DNA from: Schaalia sp. HMT-172
GTDB lineage: Bacteria > Actinomycetota > Actinomycetes > Actinomycetales > Actinomycetaceae
NCBI RefSeq assembly: GCF_030644365.1
Contig: NZ_CP130058.1
Span: 558,001 to 622,000, forward strand
Length of the DNA: 64,000 bases
Direction: 5' to 3'
The notes below the pieces were generated by a model, which did no database searches, was not told the DNA's origin, and saw only the letters and a list, made by a program, of their open reading frames with translations. Both the position numbers and the translations under genes were made by a program. Below, in pieces: positions 36,589 to 46,789 of this stretch (its first letter is position 1; each line of letters begins with the position of its first letter).

Positions 36589-37776
36589 GTGGATCTCTAC
36601 GAGTACCAGGCCCGGCAGATGTTCAAGGAGCGCGGCGTGCCCGTGCTCGACTACCGCCTGGCGTCAACCCCCGACGAGGCGCGCGAGGGCGCGCGTGAAC
36701 TCCTGGCTGAGGGGGCCTCGCTGCTGGTCGTCAAGGCTCAGGTGAAGACGGGCGGCCGCGGCAAGGCCGGCGGCGTCAAGCTCGCCCACACCGCCGACGA
36801 GGCCTACGAGAAGGCTCAGGCGATCCTCGGTCTTAACATCAAGGGCCACATCGTCAAGAAGGTCATGATCGCGTCCGGCGCGGACATCGCCGCCGAATAC
36901 TACTTCTCGATCCTGCTGGACCGCTCGAACCGCCGCCACCTGGCGATGTGCTCGCGTGAGGGCGGTATGGACATTGAGACCCTCGCGAAGGAACGCCCCG
37001 AGGCCCTGGCCCGCGTCCCCCTGGACCCGGTCGTCGGCATCGACGCCGAGGTGGCCCGCCACATCGCCAAGGAAGCGGGCTTCGACGAGGAGACCGCCGA
37101 GGCGATCGCCCCCGTCCTCGAGACCCTGTGGACTGTCTATCGCGACGAGGATGCGACGCTGGTCGAGGTTAACCCGCTGGTCTCCAGCCCCGACGGTTCC
37201 GTGTGGGCGGTCGACGGCAAGGTGACCCTTGACGACAACGCGCGCTTCCGTCACTCCGGCCACGCCGAGCTGGTGGACGTGGCCGCGCAGGATCCGCGCG
37301 AGGCCGCCGCGAAGGAGGCCGGGCTCAACTACGTGCGCCTGGAGGGCCAGGTTGGCATCATCGGTAACGGCGCGGGCCTGGTCATGTCGACTCTCGACGT
37401 GGTCGCGATGGCCGGCGAGGAGTTCGGCGGCATGAAGCCCGCGAACTTCCTGGACATCGGCGGCGGCGCCTCGGCCGAGGTCATGGCGAAGGGCCTGGAC
37501 ATCATCCTCGGCGATGAGCAGGTTCGCTCCGTGTTCGTCAACGTCTTCGGCGGCATTACCGCCTGCGACCAGGTTGCCCGCGGTATTGTCGGCGCGCTCG
37601 AGACGCTGGGCGACGCGGCTTCGAAGCCTCTGGTCGTGCGCCTCGATGGCAACAAGGTCGAGGAGGGCCGCGCGATCCTCGAGCAGGCCGCGCACCCGCT
37701 CGTCCACATGGAAGAAACGATGGACGGGGCAGCCAGGCGCGCAGCAGAGCTCGCAGCCCAGGCGCCGTCGAAGTAA
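36589..37776 (+). CDS. sucC: Succinate-CoA ligase (ADP-forming) beta subunit
   Basis: A 395-residue ATP-grasp subunit that, with SucD, interconverts succinyl-CoA and succinate with nucleotide phosphorylation. Typical blocks are [19 protein letters not shown] at the start, [18 protein letters not shown] (nucleotide binding), VEVNPLV and [13 protein letters not shown]. The GTG start has GGAGGG six bases upstream. sucD follows after 27 bases, so the two form an operon. It might also serve fermentation rather than a full TCA cycle, which cannot be judged from this window. Confidence 0.96.
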   Translation: MDLYEYQARQMFKERGVPVLDYRLASTPDEAREGARELLAEGASLLVVKAQVKTGGRGKAGGVKLAHTADEAYEKAQAILGLNIKGHIVKKVMIASGADIAAEYYFSILLDRSNRRHLAMCSREGGMDIETLAKERPEALARVPLDPVVGIDAEVARHIAKEAGFDEETAEAIAPVLETLWTVYRDEDATLVEVNPLVSSPDGSVWAVDGKVTLDDNARFRHSGHAELVDVAAQDPREAAAKEAGLNYVRLEGQVGIIGNGAGLVMSTLDVVAMAGEEFGGMKPANFLDIGGGASAEVMAKGLDIILGDEQVRSVFVNVFGGITACDQVARGIVGALETLGDAASKPLVVRLDGNKVEEGRAILEQAAHPLVHMEETMDGAARRAAELAAQAPSK

Positions 37777-37803
37777 CGACCCGAGAACCGCAGGAGAACA
37801 CCC

Positions 37804-38724
<921 letters not shown>

Positions 38725-38735
38725 CGTCACAGCAC

Positions 38736-38782
38736 GAATCGGCCCGGGGTCGGCGCGCAGCGTCGCGGCCCCGGGCTGATTC
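38736..38782 (+). terminator. Hairpin after sucCD
   Basis: GAATCGGCCCGGGG (38736-38749) pairs with CCCCGGGCTGATTC (38769-38782), with one G-T pair, around a 19-base loop. Confidence 0.6.
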
Positions 38783-38797
38783 TGTCACCATTGGCGT

Positions 38798-40297
38798 GTG
38801 AGCGAGCGCATCAGAGAAGTACCCAGTGCCCGGCGGACCACGACGACTTACGTTGCTGACCGCGCGACTATCCGCGTTGCTGTCCCCAAGGGGTGGGCGC
38901 GCGGCGTCTTGGCCGGTATCGAGGCGGCCTTCGCGGGCTGGGCGATCACGACGGTCCTGACGATGGTTGCCTTCCTGTCGCTGCGTTCGAACACGTGGAT
39001 GAATGACACGACGCCGCGTGACGCGCTGGGCCTGGGTGGCGACCTGTGGGTCGCGGTGATGGGTGGAACGTCGGCGGCGGGGGGAGTGTCCTACCGGGCT
39101 ATTCCGACGCTGGTTGGGGCCCTGCTGATTGTTCTCGTGCGGATTCTGCTGCGCACGACGGCCGGTTTTCCCCGGTCGTCGGCGTTGTTCGCGGTTCCGG
39201 GTTTCGTGTTGACGTCGTGGTTCTTGTCGGGCACGTCGGGCGCGAGTTCGCAGTGGTGGACGGGCACGATTGGGGCGGTCCTCATTCCGCTGATCGCTTC
39301 GGTGTGGTTCGTGGTGTCGAGTTTTTCGCGCGATCATGATGCGCCGACGATGCAGCATTGGATTTCCGGTGGTTTCAAGATGGGTGGCCTGCTTGTGGTG
39401 GCGACCGTCGCGGCGTCGTCGGTGGCGGCTGTGGTTGCGCTTGTGGCCGGGTGGGGTCGGGCGAGTGGCATCCAGGAGTTGCTCGGTGCGTCCTCGGGTG
39501 TGGACACGGCGTTCATTGTGGGCGTGCAGGTGGCGTTCGCGCCGACGGTTATGGCGTGGGCGGCGGCCTGGTGGTCGGGTGTTGGTTTCATGACGGCGAC
39601 GGATTCGCTGCATTCGCCGACGGTGGTGGATCCGGGTCCGATTCCGCCGATTCCGCTGTTGGGTATGGTTCCGCAGACGGCGCCGGGTCATTGGGTGGTG
39701 CTGGTTCCGATTGCGCTGGGTGTGGGGCTCGGCGTGGTGTCGTCGCGTCTTTTCCGCCGTTCGCACGTGTTGCATCAGAGCGCGCAGGGGGTGTTGGCCT
39801 CGTGTGTGTTCGCGTCGGTGGTTGCGCTGTGGATGTGGAGTTCGACGATGAGCTTGGGCTCGGTGCGCCTGGTGTCGATGGGTCCGCGCGTGGGGTGGGC
39901 GACGCTCGCCCTCGTGCTCGAGATCGCGCTGCCGGCGCTGATCATCACGCTGGCGACTCATCCGACGACGCTTGCGTTGGTTGGTCGGGGCGCGGGGCGT
40001 GTGCGTTCGGAGGGGGAGGCGCTGCGTCGTCGCCATGCTGAGCGTTTGTCCCGTGAGGCTGCCACGGCCTCGTTGATCGATCGGGAGGAGGGCGACTGTG
40101 CGTCCGGCGCGGACGAGGCCTGGGCTGAGGCTTCCGCGCCCGCGGCGACGGGGGACACAACTGCGGGCGCCGAGGCCGGGGCGGAGCCGGAGGAGCAGGG
40201 TGCCGAGCCCGCGCAGGAGGGCGCGGACGAGGGTGCGGGCGTTGTCGCCGAGGAGGGCGAGGAGCCGGTGAGCGGCCGGGACCAGGGCGGCGCGTGA
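38798..40297 (+). CDS. DUF6350 multi-pass membrane protein
   Basis: A 499-residue polytopic protein with about ten hydrophobic helices between residues ~35 and ~400, then a ~95-residue acidic Ala/Glu-rich cytoplasmic tail. Its place between sucCD and purH is the usual one for DUF6350 proteins in actinobacteria; no biochemical role is established. The start is GTG at 38798 without a Shine-Dalgarno sequence; CACCAT six bases upstream suggests a leaderless transcript. The purN gene often found before purH is absent here. Confidence 0.8.
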   Translation: MSERIREVPSARRTTTTYVADRATIRVAVPKGWARGVLAGIEAAFAGWAITTVLTMVAFLSLRSNTWMNDTTPRDALGLGGDLWVAVMGGTSAAGGVSYRAIPTLVGALLIVLVRILLRTTAGFPRSSALFAVPGFVLTSWFLSGTSGASSQWWTGTIGAVLIPLIASVWFVVSSFSRDHDAPTMQHWISGGFKMGGLLVVATVAASSVAAVVALVAGWGRASGIQELLGASSGVDTAFIVGVQVAFAPTVMAWAAAWWSGVGFMTATDSLHSPTVVDPGPIPPIPLLGMVPQTAPGHWVVLVPIALGVGLGVVSSRLFRRSHVLHQSAQGVLASCVFASVVALWMWSSTMSLGSVRLVSMGPRVGWATLALVLEIALPALIITLATHPTTLALVGRGAGRVRSEGEALRRRHAERLSREAATASLIDREEGDCASGADEAWAEASAPAATGDTTAGAEAGAEPEEQGAEPAQEGADEGAGVVAEEGEEPVSGRDQGGA

Positions 40298-40344
40298 GTG
40301 GTGGCGCGCTGGGTGATCGTGACGCGGTCGACGCCCGCGGGTGG

Positions 40345-40373
40345 CTGACGCGGGCTGTGGCCTGAACTAGACT
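40345..40373 (+). promoter_or_regulatory. purH promoter
   Basis: The -35 CTGACG (40345-40350), 17-base spacer and -10 TAGACT (40368-40373) put the start near 40380, exactly at the 5' end of the ZTP riboswitch. Confidence 0.65.
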
Positions 40374-40379
40374 GGAGGT

Positions 40380-40457
40380 GCCGCGACTGGCGAGGGTGGA
40401 TGACCACCGGGGAGCGGCTGCATGTCCCGCGAGGCGTCGCCCGCCTGGGCGCCTGGG
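40380..40457 (+). promoter_or_regulatory. ZTP (pfl) riboswitch upstream of purH
   Basis: The conserved parts of the pfl motif are present in order: GCGACTGGCG (40383-40392), a hairpin GGTGG/CCACC (40395-40399 with 40404-40408) running into CCACCGGGGAGCG (40404-40416), a variable linker, and the 3' pseudoknot strand CCGCCTGGGC (40441-40450). The purH ribosome site GGAGG follows at 40473. The aptamer senses ZMP/ZTP, an intermediate that PurH itself consumes, so rising ZMP should switch on purH. The class is established; the mechanism here (probably control of translation, since no U-rich terminator follows) is inferred. Confidence 0.88.
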
Positions 40458-40481
40458 TTTGGCTCTCAACCTGGAGGAACT

Positions 40482-42323
40482 ATGTCCGTTTCGCTGGACA
40501 ACCTGGAACCCATTGACGTGCGCCCGATTAAGCGGGCCCTGATTTCTGTGTATGACAAGACGGGCTTGGAGGACCTGGCGCGCGCGCTGGGCGAGGCCGG
40601 CGTGGAGATTGTGTCCACGGGCTCGACGGCTGCCCGCATCGCGGCCGCCGGCGTGGCCGTCACCCCGGTCGACGACGTGACGGGTTTCCCCGAGGTGCTC
40701 GAGGGGCGCGTGAAGACCCTGCATCCCTTCATTCATTCCGGCATCCTGGCCGATCAGCGTAAGGCCGCGCATCGCGAGCAGATTGCGCAGCTGGGGATCC
40801 AGGCGTTTGACCTGGTCGTGTGCAACCTGTACCCCTTCCAGGACACGGTCGCGTCGGGCGCTTCTTTCGACGAGTGCGTCGAGCAGATCGACATCGGTGG
40901 CCCGTCCATGGTGCGAGCCGCCGCGAAGAATCACCCGTCGGTCGCGGTCGTGACGTCCCCGGAGCGTTACGCGGATGTGGCCGAGGCCGTGGCGGGGGAG
41001 GGCTTCACCCTTGAGCAGCGCCGCGCGCTGGCCGCCGAGGCTTTCGCGCACACGGCGACCTACGACTTGGCGATCGCCGGATGGTTCGCCGACGAGCTGG
41101 ATCTCGAGGACGTGCGCGAGACCCTCGACGAGGCCGCCGAGTCTCACCTGGATGCCTCGGACGCGGCGTTCCTGGAGTCGCTGGGATACCAGGCCGAGGA
41201 AGACTACGTGGTGGAGGCTACCGAGGAGGAGGGGCAGGCCTCGGGCATGCCCGTGTTCGTGGCCGACGCGTTCGAGCGCGTGGAGTCGCTGCGCTACGGC
41301 GAGAATCCGCATCAGGGCGCGGCCGTGTACCGAGAGATCGACGAGTCCTTCGAGGACGAGGGGGCCGACGACGAGGCCCTGGCCCCGGGCATCGCGAACG
41401 CGCGCCAGCTGCACGGTAAGGCCATGAGTTACAACAACTACACGGACGGCGATGCGGCCCTGCGCGCCGCCTACGATCATGAGCGTCCCTGCGTCGCGAT
41501 CATCAAGCACGCGAATCCCTGCGGTATCGCCGTGGCGGACGATGTGGCCGAGGCCCACCGCCTGGCGCACGCCTGCGACCCCGTGTCGGCCTTCGGCGGC
41601 GTCATCGCTGTGAATCGCCCGGTGAGCGTGGAGCTGGCCCGCCAGATTGTCCCGATCTTCACCGAGGTCGTGCTTGCCCCCGATTACGAGGAGGGCGCGC
41701 TCGAGGTGCTGAGCGCGAAGAAGAACCTGCGTGTCCTGCAGGTCGAGCCCCCGGTTCGCGGCTCGTACGAGTTCAAGCAGATCAGCGGCGGCCTGCTGGT
41801 CCAGGAGCGCGACGATATCGACGCGCCCGGAGACTCGCCGGAGAACTGGACGCTTGCGGCTGGTGCTCCCGCCGACGAGGCGACGCTGGCGGACCTGGAG
41901 TTTGCGTGGCGCACGGTGCGTGCGGTGCGTTCGAACGCGATTCTGCTGGTCAAGGATGGCGCCTCGGTGGGCGTGGGCATGGGCCAGGTGAACCGCGTGG
42001 ACTCGTGCAAGCTGGCGGTTGAGCGTGCGAACACGCTGGGCTCGCGTTCGACGGGTGACGCGGCGGCCTCCACCGTGGACAGCGCGGGTGGCGCTCGCGC
42101 GTCCGAGGTGGTGGGAGAGGCTCCTGAGCAGCGTTCCGTCGGCGCGGTTGCCGCGTCGGATGCGTTCTTCCCCTTCGCGGACGGCCTGCAGGTGCTCATC
42201 GACGCGGGTGTGAAGGCGGTCGTCCAGCCGGGTGGTTCCGTGCGTGACCAGGAGTCGATTGATGCGGCGAACGCTGCGGGCATCACGATGTACCTGACGG
42301 GAACGCGTCACTTCGCGCACTGA
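40482..42323 (+). CDS. purH: Bifunctional AICAR transformylase/IMP cyclohydrolase
   Basis: A 613-residue enzyme catalysing the last two steps of IMP synthesis. The N-terminal cyclohydrolase shows [46 protein letters not shown] and [15 protein letters not shown]. The C-terminal transformylase shows [31 protein letters not shown] and [11 protein letters not shown]. It is longer than most PurH, owing to acidic insertions near residues 215-265 and a segment near 520. The ATG at 40482 has GGAGG six bases upstream. It is controlled by the ZTP riboswitch just upstream. Confidence 0.97.
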   Translation: MSVSLDNLEPIDVRPIKRALISVYDKTGLEDLARALGEAGVEIVSTGSTAARIAAAGVAVTPVDDVTGFPEVLEGRVKTLHPFIHSGILADQRKAAHREQIAQLGIQAFDLVVCNLYPFQDTVASGASFDECVEQIDIGGPSMVRAAAKNHPSVAVVTSPERYADVAEAVAGEGFTLEQRRALAAEAFAHTATYDLAIAGWFADELDLEDVRETLDEAAESHLDASDAAFLESLGYQAEEDYVVEATEEEGQASGMPVFVADAFERVESLRYGENPHQGAAVYREIDESFEDEGADDEALAPGIANARQLHGKAMSYNNYTDGDAALRAAYDHERPCVAIIKHANPCGIAVADDVAEAHRLAHACDPVSAFGGVIAVNRPVSVELARQIVPIFTEVVLAPDYEEGALEVLSAKKNLRVLQVEPPVRGSYEFKQISGGLLVQERDDIDAPGDSPENWTLAAGAPADEATLADLEFAWRTVRAVRSNAILLVKDGASVGVGMGQVNRVDSCKLAVERANTLGSRSTGDAAASTVDSAGGARASEVVGEAPEQRSVGAVAASDAFFPFADGLQVLIDAGVKAVVQPGGSVRDQESIDAANAAGITMYLTGTRHFAH

Positions 42324-42343
42324 TCTGTCCCGCTCATGGGCCC

Positions 42344-42378
42344 CAGGGGGCGGGCGCCGGTGCGGCGCTCGCCCCCTG
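42344..42378 (+). terminator. Hairpin after purH
   Basis: 42344-42358 pairs with 42364-42378 over 15 bp (one G-T pair) around a five-base loop, 20 bases after the purH stop. Confidence 0.65.
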
Positions 42379-42396
42379 TGATGTGCTCGGGTGTGC

Positions 42397-42439
42397 TTGA
42401 CAGGGGCAGTGATACCGGTGTCTAATTCAATTATTGAAT
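42397..42439 (+). promoter_or_regulatory. bioY promoter with palindromic operator
   Basis: The -35 TTGACA (42397-42402), 18-base spacer and -10 TCTAAT (42421-42426) overlap the perfect inverted repeat ATTCAA-TTA-TTGAAT (42425-42439). A repressor bound there would block initiation. It does not match the BirA or BioR operators I know. Confidence 0.65.
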
Positions 42440-42471
42440 AAAAGGCCGTTGGCCCCGTCGAAAGGCACCGC

Positions 42472-43056
42472 ATGTCCACGCTGACCGTCGCCCCCGCCGC
42501 CGCGCGCGAAAACCGCGTCCTCGCCGACCGCCTCGGTGGCACTATCGCCCGCGAATTCGCCCTGGTGGCAGCCGGAACAATCGCCATGATCGTGCTGGCC
42601 CGCATCTCGATCCCGCTGCCCTTCACGCCCGTGCCGGTCTCGCTCGGCACGCTCGGTGCCCTCTCGGTCGGCACGACCCTCGGCGCGCGCCGAGGCCTCG
42701 TCTCCGTCGCCGCCTACGCTCTCCTCGGCATCGCGGGCGCACCGGTCTTCACCGGCACGAACGTCGGCTGGGCCTTCGCCTCGTTCGGCTACATCCTCGG
42801 CTATTTCCTGGTCGCCGCGATCGCCGGCCTGGCCGCCCAGCGCGGCGCCGACCGCCGCGTGCTCACCATGGCACCGACCGCCCTCGCATCCATCTTCTCC
42901 GTGTACGTCCTGGGCCTGGCGTGGATGATTCCCTTCGCGCACATGACCATCGAGCAGGGCATCATGAAGGGTTTCGTGCCCTTCATTGTCGGCGACCTGG
43001 TCAAGGCCGCCGTCGCCGCCGGGCTTTTCCCCGTGCTGCGCTCCATCCTCCGCTGA
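42472..43056 (+). CDS. bioY: Biotin transporter BioY (ECF S component)
   Basis: A 194-residue membrane protein, the biotin-binding S component of an ECF transporter. Six hydrophobic helices are visible, with the family signatures [18 protein letters not shown] near residues 45-62, [12 protein letters not shown] and [11 protein letters not shown], and [18 protein letters not shown] near the end. No EcfA or EcfT gene is adjacent, so it may share an energising module encoded elsewhere or act alone. The ATG at 42472 has AAAGG upstream. The palindromic promoter suggests control by a biotin-responsive repressor. Confidence 0.93.
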   Translation: MSTLTVAPAAARENRVLADRLGGTIAREFALVAAGTIAMIVLARISIPLPFTPVPVSLGTLGALSVGTTLGARRGLVSVAAYALLGIAGAPVFTGTNVGWAFASFGYILGYFLVAAIAGLAAQRGADRRVLTMAPTALASIFSVYVLGLAWMIPFAHMTIEQGIMKGFVPFIVGDLVKAAVAAGLFPVLRSILR

Positions 43057-43193
43057 GCCGCGCGCTCCAGCGCAACGCGAGTCGGCCTCGTCCCCTCCCG
43101 GGGGCGGGGCCGCCCCGTATCCGCGGACAAAAGCGCGGTGACATGCGCTATGGCGCGCGACGGCGCGGGGTGAGCGCGGGTAGCATGGGGAGG

Positions 43194-44765
43194 GTGAACG
43201 CTACTGACATGCATCCCGTCCTCGTCGTCGACTTCGGCGCGCAGTATGCCCAGCTGATCGCACGCCGCGTGCGTGAGGCCAACGTCTACTCCGAGATCGT
43301 CCCCCACACCATGAGCGTGGCGGACATGCTCGCCAAGGAGCCCGCCGCCATCATCCTGTCCGGCGGCCCGTCCTCCGTCTACGAGGAGGGTGCCCCCTCC
43401 GTCGATCCCGCGATCTTTGAGGCCGGCGTGCCCGTCCTGGGCATCTGCTACGGCTTCCAGACCATGGCGCACGCCCTGGGTGGCACGGTGGGTCGCACGG
43501 GCACCCGCGAGTACGGGCACACCGAGGCCACGGTTTCTGCGGGTTCCTGCCTGTTCGACGGCACCCCCGATGAGCAGATCGTGTGGATGAGCCACGGCGA
43601 TGCCGTCCAGGGCGCGCCCGAGGGCTTCACCGTCACTGCCTCCACCTCCGAGACTCCCGTCGCGGCCTTCGAGTCGCGCGAGCGTCGCCTCTACGGCCTG
43701 CAGTGGCACCCCGAGGTGGGCCACTCCCAGTTCGGCCAGGATGCCCTGAAGAACTTCCTGTACAAGGGTGCTGGCCTGGAGCCCACGTGGACAGCCGGGT
43801 CCATCGTGGACGAGCAGGTTGCGAAGATCCGTGAGCAGGTCGGCGACGCGCAGGTCATCTGCGCCCTGTCTGGTGGCGTGGACTCCTCCGTGGCCGCGGC
43901 CCTCGTGCACAAGGCTGTTGGCGACCAGCTGACCTGTTTCTTCATCGATCATGGCCTGCTGCGTGCGGGCGAGTGCGAGCAGGTGGAGAACGACTACGCG
44001 CGCGGCATGGGCATCCGCGTCATCACGTGCGACGAGTCTGAGCGTTTCCTGTCCGCCCTGGCTGGCGTCACCGAGCCCGAGGCGAAGCGTAAGATCATCG
44101 GCCGCGAGTTCATCCGCTCCTTCGAGGCTGCCCAGAAGCAGGTCATCGAAGAGGTTGGCGCTGCCGGCGGCGAGGTGAAGTTCCTCGTCCAGGGCACCCT
44201 GTACCCCGACGTCGTCGAGTCCGGCGGCGGCGAGGGCGCGGCCAACATTAAGAGCCACCATAATGTGGGTGGCCTGCCCGAGGACATGACCTTCGAGCTG
44301 GTCGAGCCCCTGCGCACCCTCTTCAAGGACGAGGTGCGCGCGGTCGGCCGTGAGCTGGGCCTGCCCGACTACCTGGTGAACCGTCAGCCTTTCCCGGGCC
44401 CCGGCCTGGGCATTCGCATCATTGGTGAGGTCACGCGCGAGCGCCTGGACATTCTGCGCGCCGCCGACCTGATTGCCCGCGAGGAGCTTACGGCTGCCGG
44501 CCTGGATCAGGAGATCTGGCAGTGCCCGGTCGTCCTGCTCGCCGACGTTCGTTCCGTGGGCGTCCAGGGGGATGGCCGCACCTACGGACACCCGATCGTG
44601 CTGCGCCCCGTGTCCTCCGAGGACGCGATGACGGCCGACTGGACGCGCCTGCCCTACGACGTCCTGGCCCGCATCTCCACGCGCATCACGAACTCGGTGC
44701 CCGAGGTCAACCGCGTCGTCCTCGACGTGACCTCCAAGCCCCCGGCAACCATCGAGTGGGAGTAG
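43194..44765 (+). CDS. guaA: GMP synthase (glutamine-hydrolysing)
   Basis: A 523-residue enzyme converting XMP to GMP. The N-terminal class I glutamine amidotransferase has its nucleophile cysteine in [10 protein letters not shown] and the His/Glu pair in [12 protein letters not shown]. The ATP-pyrophosphatase domain has the P-loop [12 protein letters not shown], and the dimerisation domain ends in KPPATIEWE. The start is GTG at 43194, seven bases after TAGCAT, so the mRNA may be leaderless; ATG at 43209 is an alternative. This is the last core gene before the accessory block. Confidence 0.97.
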   Translation: MNATDMHPVLVVDFGAQYAQLIARRVREANVYSEIVPHTMSVADMLAKEPAAIILSGGPSSVYEEGAPSVDPAIFEAGVPVLGICYGFQTMAHALGGTVGRTGTREYGHTEATVSAGSCLFDGTPDEQIVWMSHGDAVQGAPEGFTVTASTSETPVAAFESRERRLYGLQWHPEVGHSQFGQDALKNFLYKGAGLEPTWTAGSIVDEQVAKIREQVGDAQVICALSGGVDSSVAAALVHKAVGDQLTCFFIDHGLLRAGECEQVENDYARGMGIRVITCDESERFLSALAGVTEPEAKRKIIGREFIRSFEAAQKQVIEEVGAAGGEVKFLVQGTLYPDVVESGGGEGAANIKSHHNVGGLPEDMTFELVEPLRTLFKDEVRAVGRELGLPDYLVNRQPFPGPGLGIRIIGEVTRERLDILRAADLIAREELTAAGLDQEIWQCPVVLLADVRSVGVQGDGRTYGHPIVLRPVSSEDAMTADWTRLPYDVLARISTRITNSVPEVNRVVLDVTSKPPATIEWE

Positions 44766-44839
44766 AGTAAGTTTCTATTATAAAACTGTTGAAAATACAG
44801 CGTTTCGGCATTATGTGGGAGCAAAACACTTTTGAGTGA

Positions 44840-44855
44840 TAGTATTTTGATACTA
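44840..44855 (+). promoter_or_regulatory. Inverted repeat in the AT-rich leader region
   Basis: TAGTAT-TTTG-ATACTA, a perfect 6-bp inverted repeat, occurs where base composition drops sharply after guaA. It is a possible operator or promoter element for the hydrolase unit. Confidence 0.35.
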
Positions 44856-44892
44856 AAAGTAAGAAAAGTAGGTCTGAAAGGGAGTTGTTGAA

Positions 44893-44934
44893 TTGAGCGA
44901 GTTTTGCGAACGATACTTATTGAAATGGCAATAA
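44893..44934 (+). CDS. Possible 13-residue leader peptide
   Basis: A TTG start with AAAGGGAG eight bases upstream would encode MSEFCERYLLKWQ. A perfect terminator follows 20 bases after the stop, then the hydrolase gene. A short ORF, terminator and gene in this order is the pattern of translation-dependent attenuation, as before several antibiotic-response genes. No homology is claimed. Confidence 0.4.
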   Translation: MSEFCERYLLKWQ

Positions 44935-44953
44935 GGTAGACAAATTGCTTAGA

Positions 44954-44984
44954 AAGCCTCCCATTATTTAGGTGGGAGGCTTTT
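44954..44984 (+). terminator. Terminator or attenuator before the AT-rich hydrolase gene
   Basis: A 10-bp perfect stem (44954-44963 with 44973-44982, nine-base loop) is followed by TTTT. It lies upstream of the hydrolase, so it either ends a leader transcript or acts as an attenuator. Confidence 0.75.
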
Positions 44985-45029
44985 GTCGAAATAGTGGGTA
45001 AGAAATTTGAAGTTGTGTAGGTGGTGAAT

Positions 45030-45809
45030 ATGATATTTCATGAATTTGGTGATAAAAATTTTCCACATATGTTATTGATACATGGCGGAGGTAGTTCCTG
45101 GTGGAATTATCTTCGGCAGGCTCAAATGTTATCCGATAAATACCATGTAATTTTGCCAACACTTAATGGTCATGGAGAAGAATATCAAAAAGATTACATT
45201 TCAACTGAAGATTCTGCACTGCAAATTATGGATTATGTAAAGAATAATTGTGATGGGAAATTGTTTGCTGTGGGTGGTGTTTCGCTGGGTGGTCAAATTG
45301 CAATTGAGTTATTGTCGTTAGATAGTGATGTAGCTCAAAAAGCAATAATAGATGGGAGTATTTGTATTCCTCAACGCAAACTAGCGAGAATTAGCATAGT
45401 TATTGTAAAGTTATTTGGAAAACTTATGTTTAGCAAAGTGGCATGCAAAATCCAGTTGAGTTTAATGAAAAAAATGTATCCCAATATGGCTTATCCAGAA
45501 GAAATAGAAAATTACTATATGGAGGATATGCCAAGGATTCCCATTAAAACATTAGTTACTATGTACCAAACATATATGGGAAGATATGCACTTAAAAACG
45601 CTATTACAGAAAGTAAAGCGCAGGTTTTATATATTTATGGCGAAAAAGAAATGAGTTGCGTTAAGGACTCAGCTAAGCTATTTAAGGAAATGCATCCCAA
45701 TTGTACACTATATGAAGCTAAAGGTTATAATCATGGGTATCTATCAGCTTATCTACCTTTTGAGTGGATGGCTCTGGTTAATCCATTTTTGGAAAACAAT
45801 ATTTATTAA
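45030..45809 (+). CDS. Alpha/beta hydrolase, AT-rich and probably acquired
   Basis: A 259-residue alpha/beta hydrolase. The oxyanion region HGGGSSWWNY follows the first strand (MLLIHGGG), the nucleophile elbow is GGVSLGGQIA (Ser about residue 92), and the likely catalytic histidine is in AKGYNHGYLSAY near the C-terminus, with an acidic residue in IYGEKE. The substrate is unknown. Base composition and codon use (AAA, ATA, TTA) differ completely from the high-GC surroundings and look like a Firmicutes donor. The ATG at 45030 has AGGTGG upstream. An IS30 left end begins 18 bases after the stop. Confidence 0.85.
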   Translation: MIFHEFGDKNFPHMLLIHGGGSSWWNYLRQAQMLSDKYHVILPTLNGHGEEYQKDYISTEDSALQIMDYVKNNCDGKLFAVGGVSLGGQIAIELLSLDSDVAQKAIIDGSICIPQRKLARISIVIVKLFGKLMFSKVACKIQLSLMKKMYPNMAYPEEIENYYMEDMPRIPIKTLVTMYQTYMGRYALKNAITESKAQVLYIYGEKEMSCVKDSAKLFKEMHPNCTLYEAKGYNHGYLSAYLPFEWMALVNPFLENNIY

Positions 45810-45826
45810 TAAAACCTAAAGCTGGT

Positions 45827-46080
45827 AGTGTCATAGGGTGTAAGCAATTTTCGTGTAGCGGTGATGCTGTTTGGAGGCTGATCATGGGGTGTCGCCGGGT
45901 GCTTGGAGTCGACGATCGTGCGGCGATTATGGCGGGGGTAAATGCGGGTTTGTCCCAGGTGCGTATCGCCCACCTGATTGGGCGTAGCCCCTCGGTGGTG
46001 TGCGGTGAGATCGCCCGCCATGCGGGCCCTGATGGGGCGTATCGGGCCGAGAAGCCCGTCCTGTGTGCGGGCGAGAACGA
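45827..46080 (+). pseudogene. IS30-family left end with truncated transposase
   Basis: From AGTGTCATAGGGTGTAAGC onward the sequence matches that at 55084, including the start of a transposase at 45884 (MGCRRVLGVDDRAAIMAGVN, then LSQVRIAHLIGRSPSVVCGE), an IS30-type helix-turn-helix. Homology fades after ~60 residues and the catalytic domain is absent. The remainder runs into unrelated sequence before the RelB gene. Confidence 0.7.
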
Positions 46081-46157
46081 GGACCGGGTGAAACTTGCAG
46101 CCATGGTCATCGAAGTTAAAGCGTGCGTGTCAGATCTCCCATGGAGTGGGAGCTGCC

Positions 46158-46427
46158 TCACTCGCCGTCATCCCAATCTCCTGGGAGCCGCGCGACTCCA
46201 TTCGTATCCAAGCTGGGGCGATAGGCGCAGCGCTCGAGTCCGTCAAATGTGGGAGTCTCGGGGCGCATGTCGAAGGGGAGGCCGCCGACTTCAATTGACT
46301 TGGCGAGGAAGATATTGATCGCGTCCGAGAGGCTAATTCCCCAGCGTGCGTAGACAGCTGCTGCGTCGGCCTTGATCTGCGCGGTCGTGCGAGTCTTCAC
46401 CTCGGCAGTGCGGGTCATCGTTGGCAT
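46158..46427 (-). CDS. Orphan RelB/DinJ-type antitoxin
   Basis: An 89-residue protein with the RelB/DinJ ribbon-helix-helix pattern: KTRTTAQIKADAAAVYARWG, then ISLSDAINIFLAKSIEVGGLPFD. The ATG at 46427 has AAAGGAG seven bases upstream. A RelE/YafQ toxin would normally follow at once on the same strand, but an IS30 remnant lies there instead, so the toxin was probably lost. It is divergent from a Phd-type antitoxin gene. Confidence 0.8.
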   Translation of the reverse strand: MPTMTRTAEVKTRTTAQIKADAAAVYARWGISLSDAINIFLAKSIEVGGLPFDMRPETPTFDGLERCAYRPSLDTNGVARLPGDWDDGE

Positions 46428-46531
46428 AGTCGCTCCTTTCATTGCCTGCATCATAGTCCCTGACTGGTGCTGGGATGGGGCCATTGTGGGGCAGTATGGA
46501 CTAGTAGTAGCCAGTTTCCCTTTTGATCTGA

Positions 46532-46557
46532 GGCCAGACTCTGGCCATAATTATGGC
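46532..46557 (+). promoter_or_regulatory. Two overlapping palindromes before phd
   Basis: GGCCAGA-C-TCTGGCC (46532-46546) and the perfect GCCATAATTATGGC (46544-46557) overlap, 20 bases before the Phd-type start codon. Adjacent palindromes are the usual operators for Phd/YefM autorepression. Confidence 0.6.
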
Positions 46558-46576
46558 TAAGGGTGATAGGAGTAGC

Positions 46577-46789
46577 ATGTCGACACTAACTATGGGACTT
46601 GCCGAGGCGAAGAATAACTTTTCGCGGGTGACAGCAGAGGTGAACAGGACGGGGAAGCCTGTCACGATCCTCAAGAACAACAGGCCGTGGGTGGTCATTC
46701 AACCGGCGCAGCAGTCTGAGAGCGCTGTCGATGTCGCTGTTGACTTCATGGATGCCTACGCGGACGTGTTTGAAGAGCTCGCGAAGTGA
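46577..46789 (+). CDS. Phd/YefM-family antitoxin
   Basis: A 70-residue antitoxin: MGLAEAKNNFSRVTAEVNRT, GKPVTILKNNRPWVVIQP, then an acidic C-terminal helix (DFMDAYADVFEELAK) that would neutralise a toxin. The ATG at 46577 has AGGAG upstream. The partner gene that should follow is only a fragment (46790-46930), so this antitoxin is effectively alone. Its palindromic operator is intact. Confidence 0.85.
   Translation: MSTLTMGLAEAKNNFSRVTAEVNRTGKPVTILKNNRPWVVIQPAQQSESAVDVAVDFMDAYADVFEELAK

Noticed and set aside
43057-43193. Purine riboswitch before guaA
   Set aside because: None of the conserved purine-aptamer loop sequences is present and the transcript is probably leaderless.
46158-46789. 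The RelB-type and Phd-type genes as one toxin-antitoxin pair
   Set aside because: They are divergent, both are antitoxins by motif, and they belong to different families.
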